Shown here: positions 34,550-42,095 of the stretch, piece after piece | How positions within the stretch are numbered: the first letter of the stretch is position 1 | How the letters are laid out: the number at the start of each line of letters is the position of its first letter | From: UKL13-2 sp031431435 | GTDB lineage: Bacteria; Pseudomonadota; Gammaproteobacteria; Burkholderiales; Usitatibacteraceae | Assembly: GCA_031431435.1 (NCBI GenBank) | Contig: JANPDI010000155.1 | Location: 1-64,000 of the forward strand | DNA: 64,000 bases | Reading direction: 5' to 3' | Program-made: the position numbers and the translations under genes | Notes under the pieces: model-generated | The model's input: only the letters and a program-made list of their open reading frames with translations | Database searches by the model: none | Told to the model about the DNA's origin: nothing

Positions 34550-35404
34550 CTATTTGGTTGAAGTTGGCAAGCCGCCGAATTCATCACCCAGCTGTTTTGC
34601 GCGGGCGGCGGCGGCTTTGACGCCGCGGATGAATGCGGGTCGAATGCCCGCCTCATCAAAAACAGCGATCGCTGCCGCGGTGGTGCCGCCTTTGGATGTG
34701 ACGTTGTCACGCAATTGCGCCGGCGACTCGGCCGATTGTGCCGCCAGCAGTGCGGCGCCCCGAAACGTCTCCAGCGCAAACTGTCTGGCCGTCGCCGATG
34801 AAAGGCCGAGCGCGATTGCTGATGCTTCCAGCGCCTCAATCGCATAAAACACATAGGCAGGTCCGCTGCCGGAAACCGCGGTCACGGCATCAAGCATCGA
34901 CTCGTCATCAAACCAGGCGGTTTTACCAACCGCCGCGAGCAGCGATTCCGCCGTTTTGCGCCCATCGGCATTGACGCCGGCGGCGGCATACAGACCGGTG
35001 ATGCCGGCCTGGATCAGCGCGGGTGTGTTTGGCATCGCCCGCACGATGCGCGCACAGCCGAGCCAATCTGAAATTTCGTTGGTGCGGACACCGGCGGCGA
35101 TGCTCAACACCAGCTGGTGGGTCAGGCGGTTGGCAAGCGGTGCCAGTGCCGCATGCATTACCTGCGGCTTGACCGCAACAATCACCACGTCAATGGCGGC
35201 AAGTTTAGCGTGACCGTCGTCGACAGCGGCGTCCACCTGCACGCCGAGGCGGGCAACAGCGTCGCGTGTCGCACCATCCGGTTCGACCACGAATAAATTT
35301 TTTACGGGCAGTCCGCGCGCAATCAACCCGCCGGCAATAGCCTGCATCATTTTGCCGCCGCCAATAAACAGCAGCTTGAAATTGTTTGTCGAATTTGCCG
35401 TCAT
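34550..35404 (-). CDS. proC: Pyrroline-5-carboxylate reductase
   Basis: A 284-residue NAD(P)H-dependent enzyme for the last step of proline synthesis. The Rossmann motif is at the start: KLLFIGGGKMMQAIAGGLIARG. VVIVAVKPQVM and IVRAMPNTPALIQAGITGLY are typical for the cofactor and substrate region, and AVSGSGPAYVFYAIEALEASAIALG with VTSKGGTTAAAIAVFDEAG for the C-terminal dimerisation and active-site domain. It starts with ATG inside the yggS stop (ATGA overlap), so the two are translationally coupled. Confidence 0.96.
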   Translation of the reverse strand: MTANSTNNFKLLFIGGGKMMQAIAGGLIARGLPVKNLFVVEPDGATRDAVARLGVQVDAAVDDGHAKLAAIDVVIVAVKPQVMHAALAPLANRLTHQLVLSIAAGVRTNEISDWLGCARIVRAMPNTPALIQAGITGLYAAAGVNADGRKTAESLLAAVGKTAWFDDESMLDAVTAVSGSGPAYVFYAIEALEASAIALGLSSATARQFALETFRGAALLAAQSAESPAQLRDNVTSKGGTTAAAIAVFDEAGIRPAFIRGVKAAAARAKQLGDEFGGLPTSTK

Positions 35405-36144
35405 GTTGTCCGCCGTTTTGGTTCGCGCGCGCCAAATATTGCACTGCCGACACGCACCATGGTCGCCCCCTCTTCAACGGCAATGGCGTAATCCTGTGAC
35501 ATGCCCATCGAGAGTGTATCGACTTGTGGGTACAAAGTTCTCATTTGTTCAAACAGCACGCGCATTTTCCGGAATTGGTCGCGCAGAGTCTTCTCATCGA
35601 CGACATTTTCAACGATTGCCATGAGCCCGCGCAACCTGAGGTTCGGCAGCATCATCACTTGTTTTGCCAGTGCTGCCACCGCATCCGGCGCGGCACCACT
35701 TTTGGCGGCTTCCGCCGATATGTTGACCTGCAGAAGGACATTCAGCGGCCCGAGGGCTGTTGGCCGGTATTGATTCAGCGCATCGGCAATTTTTGCGCGA
35801 TCGATACTTTGAACCCAGTCAAAATGACGCGCCGCCTGACCGGCTTTGTTGCTTTGCAGCGGACCAATCATGTGCCATCGGATCCCGCCGCCACCTGCGG
35901 CGCTGCGCAAATCGTCAAGGTCGGCAATTTTTTCGACCGCCTCCTGTACATAGTTTTCACCAAAATGCCGTAGACCGTCGGCAAAAGCCTGACGAATATC
36001 GTTGGCCGGGCGGGTTTTTGACACCGCAACCAATAAAACGTCCGCCCCCATCCCCGCCGGACGTCCCGCGATTGCGGCGGCAAGTCGTGTGTTGACGCCG
36101 GCCACGCCCTGTGCGCCTTGCAAGTTTGCGTCAATTGGGGACAT
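35401..36144 (-). CDS. yggS: PLP homeostasis protein YggS
   Basis: A 247-residue pyridoxal-phosphate binding protein (PLPBP) with a TIM-barrel fold that buffers PLP in the cell. The Lys that holds the cofactor is in LLVAVSKTRPANDIRQAF; the following HFGENYVQEAVEK, WHMIGPLQSNKAGQAARHFDWVQSID and the C-terminal LSMGMSQDYAIAVEEGATMVRVGSAIFGAR are diagnostic. The ATG at 36144 is preferred to a GTG four codons before. It is divergent from pilT, 45 bases between the starts, and heads the yggS-proC-yggT operon. Confidence 0.95.
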   Translation of the reverse strand: MSPIDANLQGAQGVAGVNTRLAAAIAGRPAGMGADVLLVAVSKTRPANDIRQAFADGLRHFGENYVQEAVEKIADLDDLRSAAGGGGIRWHMIGPLQSNKAGQAARHFDWVQSIDRAKIADALNQYRPTALGPLNVLLQVNISAEAAKSGAAPDAVAALAKQVMMLPNLRLRGLMAIVENVVDEKTLRDQFRKMRVLFEQMRTLYPQVDTLSMGMSQDYAIAVEEGATMVRVGSAIFGAREPKRRTT

Positions 36145-36189
36145 AATCAGCCACACTTTAAGATGTCATTTTGAGAGAGAAAAGTATAA

Positions 36190-37230
36190 ATGGAAATCGC
36201 TGAACTCCTGGCCTTCGGGGTCAAAAACAAGGCGTCAGATTTGCATCTGTCCGCCGGGCTGCCGCCGATGATCCGCGTCCACGGCGATGTGCGTCGCATC
36301 AACGTTCCGGCGCTGTCACACGACGATGTCCATGGCATGGTGTATGACATCATGAATGACGGCCAGCGCAAACAATACGAAGAGAACCTCGAATGTGATT
36401 TCTCATTTGAGATTCCGAACCTCGCGCGCTTCCGGGTAAATGCGTTTAATCATCATCGCGGGTCGGGCGCGGTGATGCGAACCATCCCGTCGAAGATCCT
36501 GTCGCTAGAGGATCTGAACGCGCCCAAGATTTTTGCTGAGATCGCCAATCAACCGCGCGGCATGGTGTTGGTGACGGGCCCGACCGGTTCGGGCAAGTCG
36601 ACGACGCTGGCGGCAATGGTCAACAATATCAACGAAAACGAATATGGTCATATCCTGACGGTTGAGGACCCGATCGAATTTGTGCACGAGTCTAAAAAAT
36701 GCCTGATCAACCAGCGCGAGGTCGGACCGCATACGCTATCGTTCACCAACGCATTAAAATCGGCTCTGCGCGAAGATCCGGACATCATCCTGGTGGGCGA
36801 AATGCGCGACCTGGAAACGATCAAGCTCGCCATGACTGCGGCCGAAACCGGTCACCTGGTATTTGGCACGCTGCACACATCATCGGCGGCAAAAACGGTT
36901 GACCGGATCATTGACGTGTTCCCGGCCGCCGAAAAAGAGATGGTTCGCGCCATGCTTTCCGAATCGCTGCGCGCCGTCATCTCACAGACCCTTTGCAAGA
37001 CCAAGGATGGCCAGGGTCGTGCCGCCGCGCACGAAATCATGATTGGCACACCGGCAATCCGCAACTTGATCCGCGAAGCAAAGATTCCGCAGATGTACTC
37101 TGCCATTCAGACCGGCCAATCAATTGGCATGCAAACGATGGATCAAAATCTGGCGGATCTGGTGCGGCGCAACGTGATTTCGGTCGCCGAGGCGCGCAAC
37201 AAGGCTGCAAACAAGGAATCGTTTAATTAG
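36190..37230 (+). CDS. pilT: Type IV pilus retraction ATPase PilT
   Basis: A 346-residue hexameric ATPase that drives type IV pilus retraction, hence twitching and DNA uptake. The N-terminal PAS-like domain includes ASDLHLSAGLPPMIRVHGDVR. Walker A is GPTGSGKSTTLAA near residue 132; the Asp box, Walker B (DPDIILVGEMRDLETI) and His box (TGHLVFGTLHTSSAAKT) follow. The C-terminal AIRNLIREAKIPQMYSAIQTG is the conserved AIRNLIRE motif needed for retraction. GAGAGAGAAA precedes the ATG. pilU follows after 32 bases. Both are divergent from yggS. Confidence 0.97.
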   Translation: MEIAELLAFGVKNKASDLHLSAGLPPMIRVHGDVRRINVPALSHDDVHGMVYDIMNDGQRKQYEENLECDFSFEIPNLARFRVNAFNHHRGSGAVMRTIPSKILSLEDLNAPKIFAEIANQPRGMVLVTGPTGSGKSTTLAAMVNNINENEYGHILTVEDPIEFVHESKKCLINQREVGPHTLSFTNALKSALREDPDIILVGEMRDLETIKLAMTAAETGHLVFGTLHTSSAAKTVDRIIDVFPAAEKEMVRAMLSESLRAVISQTLCKTKDGQGRAAAHEIMIGTPAIRNLIREAKIPQMYSAIQTGQSIGMQTMDQNLADLVRRNVISVAEARNKAANKESFN

Positions 37231-37262
37231 GGCGCGCCTCAACGGCGGCTAAAGGAATCATC

Positions 37263-38402
37263 ATGGAACGGGAACAGGCGCTAAAGTTTGTGCACGAATT
37301 ATTGCGTGCAATGATCGCAAAAAAGGGATCGGATTTATTCATTACGGCAGGGTTTCCGCCGGCGATGAAAATTGACGGCAAGATGACGCCGGTCTCGCAA
37401 TCGAGCCTATCACCGGTGCATACCGGTGAAATTGCCCGTTCGATCATGACCGACAAACAGACGGCAGAGTTTGAAGCGACCAAGGAATGCAACTTTGCCA
37501 TCGCCCCGACCGGTATCGGCCGTTTCCGTGTCAATGCGTTTGTTCAGCAGGGTCGTATTGGTCTGGTGATGCGGACCATCACCACCACGATTCCGAAGAT
37601 GGAAGATCTGAATCTGCCACCGGTGTTGAAGGATGTGGTGATGACCAAACGCGGCCTGGTCATTTTGGTCGGCGGTACCGGTTCCGGCAAATCGACCACG
37701 CTGGCGGCGATGATCGGTTATCGTAACGAGAACAGCTTCGGTCACATCATCACGATTGAAGATCCGGTCGAGTACGTCCACGATCATAAGAATTGCGTTA
37801 TTACCCAGCGCGAGATTGGTGTTGACACCGATAACTGGTTTGCCGCGCTCAAAAATACCCTGCGACAGGCACCGGATGTCATTTTGATCGGTGAAATCCG
37901 CGACCGCGAAACAATGGACTACGCCATTGCCTTCGCCGAGACCGGCCATTTGTGCATGTCAACCCTGCACGCCAATTCGACTAATCAGGCGCTGGACCGG
38001 ATCATCAACTTCTTCCCCGAGGAACGTCGCCACCAATTGCTGATGGATTTGTCGCTAAATTTGAAAGCGTTTGTGTCGCAGCGGTTGATCCCGAAAAAAG
38101 AGGGCAAGGGGCGTGTGGCGGCGATTGAGATCCTGCTCAATTCACCGCTGATTCAGGATTTGATCTTTAAGGGCGAGGTGCATGAAATCAAGGAAATCAT
38201 GAAACGTTCGCGTGAAATCGGCATGCAGACGTTTGATCAGGCGCTGTTTGATCTTTACGAGGCGGATTTTATTTCGTATGAAGACGCGCTGCGCAACGCC
38301 GACTCGCTCAACGATTTGCGTTTGAATATCAAGCTGAATGGAAAATCCGCCAAGGATCGCGACCTGGCATCCGGACTCGAGCATCTGGAGATCGTCAAGT
38401 AA
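37263..38402 (+). CDS. pilU: Type IV pilus retraction ATPase PilU
   Basis: A 379-residue PilT paralogue that supports retraction under load. Walker A is GGTGSGKSTTLAA; Walker B is APDVILIGEIRDRETMDYAI, and the His box ETGHLCMSTLHANSTNQALDR. The longer C-terminus (SYEDALRNADSLNDLRLNIKLNG and the following 25 residues) and the N-terminal MEREQALKFVHELLRAMIAKKGSDLFI tell PilU from PilT. It probably shares a transcript with pilT. A 15-bp GC-rich hairpin right after its stop (38405-38436) probably ends transcription from both sides. Confidence 0.96.
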   Translation: MEREQALKFVHELLRAMIAKKGSDLFITAGFPPAMKIDGKMTPVSQSSLSPVHTGEIARSIMTDKQTAEFEATKECNFAIAPTGIGRFRVNAFVQQGRIGLVMRTITTTIPKMEDLNLPPVLKDVVMTKRGLVILVGGTGSGKSTTLAAMIGYRNENSFGHIITIEDPVEYVHDHKNCVITQREIGVDTDNWFAALKNTLRQAPDVILIGEIRDRETMDYAIAFAETGHLCMSTLHANSTNQALDRIINFFPEERRHQLLMDLSLNLKAFVSQRLIPKKEGKGRVAAIEILLNSPLIQDLIFKGEVHEIKEIMKRSREIGMQTFDQALFDLYEADFISYEDALRNADSLNDLRLNIKLNGKSAKDRDLASGLEHLEIVK

Positions 38403-38404
38403 CA

Positions 38405-38436
38405 CCGCCTCCGCCGGCTTCAGCCGGCGGAGGCGG
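38405..38436. terminator. Perfect 15-bp GC-rich hairpin between convergent genes
   Basis: CCGCCTCCGCCGGCT (38405-38419) pairs perfectly with AGCCGGCGGAGGCGG (38422-38436) across a two-base loop. The right arm is at the same time the last codons of the gene on the minus strand (stop at 38420). There is no T run, so termination would depend on Rho or pausing. Confidence 0.65.
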
Positions 38437-38836
38437 CAAAGATTGCCAGGCAATAAAGTGCGGTGGAAATCGCAATGCCGCAAAACGGCACACGGAACCA
38501 ATAACGCCTGCCCAGCCAAAGGTATGCCGTCAGCAAAACCACTCCTTGCGCGAGCAAAAATTGTGACTGCAGCAGCATCTGCGGGTGGCATGTGGCGAGG
38601 TAAATGTAAGTCGCCCCAAACAGGATCGCCCCCAGACTGTGACTGGCGTTAAATCCAACCCACGCCCGCCACATGGTGGTCTCGGTGGTGATGATCGGCG
38701 ACACCTCCTTCATCCTTGCAGTCAGTGAAGCGTCACGCGGATGAAGCTTGAGCCCGACAAACGTATAGACCAGATGCACCACGCCCAACACAAAAATAAC
38801 CACCGCACTTGCGGTGATTAGTGTCGTGGCGGTCAA
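38420..38836 (-). CDS. LIC_13387-type membrane protein
   Basis: A 138-residue membrane protein with four spans: ITASAVVIFVLGVVHLVYTFVG, a second near AWVGFNASHSLGAILFGATYIYLA, LQSQFLLAQGVVLLTAYLW and FCGIAISTALYCLAIFAA. The part HLVYTFVGLKLHPRDASLTARMKEVSPIIT and TTMWRAWVGFNASHS is the family pattern I recall from proteins named after Leptospira LIC_13387, of unknown function. The likely start is TTG at 38836, which overlaps the stop of the small gene upstream (TTGA), so translation would be coupled. The in-frame region before it reads as non-coding. Confidence 0.65.
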   Translation of the reverse strand: MTATTLITASAVVIFVLGVVHLVYTFVGLKLHPRDASLTARMKEVSPIITTETTMWRAWVGFNASHSLGAILFGATYIYLATCHPQMLLQSQFLLAQGVVLLTAYLWLGRRYWFRVPFCGIAISTALYCLAIFAASAG

Positions 38837-38949
38837 ATCAGTTTGCCGAATGCCGACAGGAACGACAGCGCCACGCCACCGACCAAAACCACTAACGTCG
38901 CCACAAGGCCGGCACCGTACCTTGTTGCATTGTTCAAGATTGCATTCAT
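38833..38949 (-). CDS. Small single-span membrane protein
   Basis: A 38-residue open frame starting at ATG 38949 with GGAG six bases before it, an ideal ribosome-binding site. It reads as one membrane segment (AGLVATLVVLVGGVALSFLSAFG) with a short polar N-terminus (MNAILNNATRYG). Its stop overlaps the TTG start of the next gene. Small membrane proteins of this size often modulate a larger membrane partner, and the partner would be the LIC_13387-type protein. It is too short to identify by similarity. Confidence 0.6.
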   Translation of the reverse strand: MNAILNNATRYGAGLVATLVVLVGGVALSFLSAFGKLI

Positions 38950-39023
38950 GATTGACTCCGGTTGACTTGCCATTGCGCCCGTTTGGGTACAACAAAAGTA
39001 TGGGTGCGCCGTCGCGCGGCAAC

Positions 39024-39078
39024 TTGAACAAAGCTGTCGTGTTGTTGAACAAACCGGCTAATCTGTTGAATAAACCGG
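39024..39078. promoter_or_regulatory. Three direct repeats at 21-bp spacing, candidate AraC-family operator
   Basis: TTGAACAAAG at 39024, TTGAACAAACCGG at 39045 and TTGAATAAACCGG at 39066 lie exactly 21 bases apart, two turns of the helix, on the same face. Such direct repeats are the usual target of AraC-family regulators. They are between the small membrane-protein operon and the divergent araC-type gene at 39112, which makes that regulator the obvious candidate. Confidence 0.6.
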
Positions 39079-39111
39079 CCATTTCACCCGCTTCGGTTAT
39101 TCTTTGTCTCT

Positions 39112-39885
39112 ATGAACATTGCATCGCCCAAAATTCATATCTACGTATGGCCCGAACGCTTCTTGTATCTGGGACCCAGCGCCAGCACCACGCCGCATCG
39201 AAACCATGCGGCAACCTGGCTGTTCGCGCATGAGGGTACGCTGCGCGTCACGCTGGGCTCGGGTGTCGTACTTGAAGACGAAGTGATCTATGTGCCGTCT
39301 GAAACAGAGTTCTCGACCAGCCAGGCGGCATCGCTGATTGCGGCGTTGTACTGGGAGCCCGAAAGCGCCAGTTTTCAACGGGCTGCGACACAATTTGACG
39401 TCACGACCGCACGTGCGTTTAAGTGTCAGCATACCGCTCTGCGGGCGCTCGAGGGTCTTTACGGCAATGAAACCTCGCTCGCTGCAGCGGACAAATTGCT
39501 GGCGGATATTTTTGGGCTCGGGGGTCTGGGCGGCACACATTCATCCACCAGCGACAAACGCATCGATGAGGCGCTCAGTTTTCTGCGCGACGCACCAGAC
39601 GCCTATGACAGCATCGAAACACTCTCTGCGCGGGCGCATCTGTCGCCGTCGCGCTTCGCCCACCTGTTTAAACAACAAGTCGGTGTGCCGGTCAGGCGTT
39701 ATGTTCTTTGGCAAAAAATGCGGCGTGCATTGGATCTGGCGATGGCGGGGGATTCCCTCACCACTGCCGCGTTATCCGCCGGGTTTGCCGATTCGGCGCA
39801 TCTTTCGCGCACGGTACGCGCCATCATGGGGGTGGCACCGGAATTTTTGTTCCGCCATCGCGAGCGGTTGGTGGTACATCAATAG
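39112..39885 (+). CDS. AraC-family transcriptional regulator
   Basis: A 257-residue regulator. The N-terminal half has a cupin-like pattern (WLFAHEGTLRVTLGSGVVLEDEVIYVPSETEF), the C-terminal 100 residues the double helix-turn-helix of the AraC family: SIETLSARAHLSPSRFAHLFKQQVGVPVRRYVLWQKMRRALDL and LTTAALSAGFADSAHLSRTVRAIMGVAPEFL. It is divergent from the small membrane-protein operon, and three 21-bp-spaced direct repeats lie between them. Regulation of that operon, of itself, or both is likely. No strong ribosome-binding site precedes the ATG. The inducer is unknown. Confidence 0.88.
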   Translation: MNIASPKIHIYVWPERFLYLGPSASTTPHRNHAATWLFAHEGTLRVTLGSGVVLEDEVIYVPSETEFSTSQAASLIAALYWEPESASFQRAATQFDVTTARAFKCQHTALRALEGLYGNETSLAAADKLLADIFGLGGLGGTHSSTSDKRIDEALSFLRDAPDAYDSIETLSARAHLSPSRFAHLFKQQVGVPVRRYVLWQKMRRALDLAMAGDSLTTAALSAGFADSAHLSRTVRAIMGVAPEFLFRHRERLVVHQ

Positions 39886-39917
39886 CACCGAAGGACGTGC
39901 GGTTTCGGACAAAATCG

Positions 39918-39933
39918 CCTGAAAACGACCGCC
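39918..39933. repeat. Dispersed palindromic repeat, copy 2 (half)
   Basis: CCTGAAAACGACCGCC is the exact reverse complement of the first arm of the repeat at 28806. It lies between two convergent genes and has lost the second arm. Confidence 0.5.
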
Positions 39934-39944
39934 TGCCAATGACT

Positions 39945-41126
39945 TTATGATTCTGCCGGAACCGGTTTTGGTTCATCCCGGCGATTGCTGCCGGCAATGA
40001 TTTTGTATTCATACAGCCGGCACTCGATCTTGCCGTTGAACAGCGGCGTTTTTTTGCTGGTGCTGAGGCGGATGCCTTTTGGCAGGTTGGTATCACCGGA
40101 GAAAAAATACGCGCGCCAACCGGCAAATTTTTGTTTTAGCAAATCACCGAGCTTCGGATAAAGCGCCGCCAACTCCTCTGCGTCGCCCAGCCGGTCGCCA
40201 TATGGTGGATTGGTCACCAGCACGCCGGTGTCGGTGGGCGCCGAGACCTCCAGAATGTTGGCTTGTTTTAGCTGCACACAATCACCCAAGCCATTGGCGA
40301 CCAAATTTTCGCGCGCAAACCTGAGCTGCTCGCCATACATGTCCGAGCCAAAAATGTGCGAAATGTTTCTTTTCTTTTCGGCCGCACGCGCCTCGTCGAC
40401 GATTTTTTTCCATTGTGCGGCATCGAAGTTTTTTAATCGCTCGAGCGCATAGGTGCGGACGTTGCCGCCGGACAGGCCAGGCGCAATATTTAGCGCCATC
40501 TCAGCCGCCTCGACCAGAAACGTACCGCTGCCGCACATCGGGTCAAAAAACGATTCATCCGGCTGCCAACCGGAAAGCGCGATGATGCCCGCCGCCAGAT
40601 TTTTTTTCAACGGCGCATCACCTGTGTGATCCCGGCTGCCACGCTTGAATAACGGCTCGCCGGATAAATCAATGTAGAGGGTACATTCAGTCGGGCTCAA
40701 AAACGCATGCACCCGAACATCAGGCTCTCTGACGGCCACCGACGGGCGTTTGTCCATTACTTCGCGGAATTTATCGGCAATGGCATCCTTGATGCGCAGC
40801 GTGACAAAGTCGAGACTCTTTACCGGCGAGCGCTGCGCGTTGACTTCGACCTTGATGGTGCGCGAGACATCAAACCACGACGTCCAGGCCAGCAGCAATG
40901 CGGCATCATAGATATCGTGCTCGCTTTGGTATTCAAAGTGCGCCACGCGCCACAACACACGGGTGGCGACGCGCGAATGCAAATTTGCGCGGTAGGCTGA
41001 TGCCCAATCGCCGGCAAACGTGACGCCGGCATCTGCGGGTGTGACTGTGGTGGCACCGCATTTGACCAGTTCGCCGGCCAAAATGGGCGCCAGTCCGCGC
41101 GGACAGGGGCAAAAAAAAGTTTCCAA
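39945..41126 (-). CDS. THUMP-domain RNA methyltransferase, RlmL type
   Basis: A 393-residue class I RNA methyltransferase. The start METFFCPCPRGLAPILAGELVKCGA and the following 150 residues form the THUMP-type RNA-binding part; GIIALSGWQPDESFFDPMCGSGTFLVEAA is the SAM-binding motif, and VLVTNPPYGDRLG the catalytic NPPY. This corresponds to the m2G2445 half of the fused E. coli RlmKL; betaproteobacteria often have it as a separate protein. Target assignment is inferred from family membership. It lies 10 bases after the hemJ stop and so belongs to the operon kdsD-kdsC-hemJ in reverse order of reading (it is downstream of none of them: hemJ is upstream-facing on the same strand). Confidence 0.85.
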   Translation of the reverse strand: METFFCPCPRGLAPILAGELVKCGATTVTPADAGVTFAGDWASAYRANLHSRVATRVLWRVAHFEYQSEHDIYDAALLLAWTSWFDVSRTIKVEVNAQRSPVKSLDFVTLRIKDAIADKFREVMDKRPSVAVREPDVRVHAFLSPTECTLYIDLSGEPLFKRGSRDHTGDAPLKKNLAAGIIALSGWQPDESFFDPMCGSGTFLVEAAEMALNIAPGLSGGNVRTYALERLKNFDAAQWKKIVDEARAAEKKRNISHIFGSDMYGEQLRFARENLVANGLGDCVQLKQANILEVSAPTDTGVLVTNPPYGDRLGDAEELAALYPKLGDLLKQKFAGWRAYFFSGDTNLPKGIRLSTSKKTPLFNGKIECRLYEYKIIAGSNRRDEPKPVPAES

Positions 41127-41136
41127 TTGATTTCCG

Positions 41137-41565
41137 TTAAAACGGCTTCATCACAACCAGCAAAACAATGCCGATCAATGCGGGTAAAGCCGGAATTTCA
41201 TTGAGCCAGCGGTAAAACACGTGGCCATGTTTGTTGCGGTCGTGCTTAAAATCGACCATCAGCTTGCCCAGGTAGAAATGGTGCGCAATCAGCACACCCA
41301 CCAGGGCCAGTTTGGCGTGCATCCAGCCGGCACCAAAACCAATGCCGTAGCCGCCCCATAACCAGACGCCCAGCACGATGGTGAGGATCATCGATGGCGT
41401 CATGATGCCAAAGTAGAGTTTGCGCTCCATGATTTTGAAACGCGCGATTGAGATCGGATCGCTTGCCTCGGTGTGATACACAAACAAACGCGGCAGATAA
41501 AAAATGCCGGCGAACCACGCCACCATAAAAACGATATGAAACGACTTGATCCAGAGCATGGTCAT
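41137..41565 (-). CDS. hemJ: Protoporphyrinogen oxidase HemJ
   Basis: A 142-residue membrane protein of the HemJ (UPF0093) family, which oxidises protoporphyrinogen IX in haem synthesis. Four hydrophobic segments are visible. The invariant His near the start is in IKSFHIVFMVAWFAGIFYLPRLFVYH and the conserved Lys and His are in WMHAKLALVGVLIAHHFYLGKLM; WLNEIPALPALIGIVLLVVMKPF is the usual end. The ATG overlaps the kdsC stop by four bases, so the two are coupled. It precedes the RlmL-type gene on the same strand. Confidence 0.92.
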   Translation of the reverse strand: MTMLWIKSFHIVFMVAWFAGIFYLPRLFVYHTEASDPISIARFKIMERKLYFGIMTPSMILTIVLGVWLWGGYGIGFGAGWMHAKLALVGVLIAHHFYLGKLMVDFKHDRNKHGHVFYRWLNEIPALPALIGIVLLVVMKPF

Positions 41566-42095
41566 ACCAGCAGTCGCGCCAAAGCCGCGTCATAGGTGCC
41601 CTGCGCACGCATGATAACTTCACAAAATTCACGAACCGCACCGTGGCCGCCGTACTTCTTTGTAACCATGTCGACGCGCGATGTCACGTCCTCAGGCGCG
41701 CCCGGCACAGACGCCGAAAAGCCGCAGTGGATGAGGATTGGCAAATCAACAATATCGTCGCCAATCGACGCCACTTCAGCCTGGGTGAGTTTTAATTTTT
41801 TGCAAATTGCACGGTACGCCGCCGCTTTGTTGTCCACACCCATCATCAGGTGGGTGATGCCGAGATCCTTGGCGCGTCGCGCCAGCCCTTTGGATGAACG
41901 CCCGGAAATAATCGCCAGCGCCACACCGCTTTGCTGCAACATTTTTAGGCCGTGCCCGTCGAGGGTATTAAAAACCTTGAGTTCTTCACCCTTTGCCCCG
42001 TAATACAGGCTGCCATCGGTGAGCACGCCGTCGACGTCAAAAATAGCGAGTTTAATGTTGCGAATTTTTGCGGCAAACGATTTCTTGACCGTCAT
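41562..42095 (-). CDS. kdsC: 3-deoxy-D-manno-octulosonate 8-phosphate phosphatase
   Basis: A 177-residue HAD-family phosphatase that releases phosphate from Kdo 8-phosphate for lipopolysaccharide. The nucleophile motif is LAIFDVDGVLTDGSLYYG, followed by LKVFNTLDGHGLKMLQQSGV, AIISGRSS and the GDDIVDLPIL motif with the metal-binding acidic residues. ATG at 42095 is chosen: GGAG lies seven bases upstream and the codon overlaps the kdsD stop (TGATG). A GTG directly before is an alternative. It is preceded by kdsD and followed by hemJ instead of the more usual lptC. Confidence 0.95.
   Translation of the reverse strand: MTVKKSFAAKIRNIKLAIFDVDGVLTDGSLYYGAKGEELKVFNTLDGHGLKMLQQSGVALAIISGRSSKGLARRAKDLGITHLMMGVDNKAAAYRAICKKLKLTQAEVASIGDDIVDLPILIHCGFSASVPGAPEDVTSRVDMVTKKYGGHGAVREFCEVIMRAQGTYDAALARLLV

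Noticed and set aside
36190..38402. pilT and pilU as a recent duplication
   Set aside because: They are the two ancient, functionally distinct paralogues normally found side by side.
39024..39078. CRISPR-like array
   Set aside because: Only three short repeats with 21-bp period and partly conserved spacers; an operator fits better. No CRISPR or cas gene was seen in the window.
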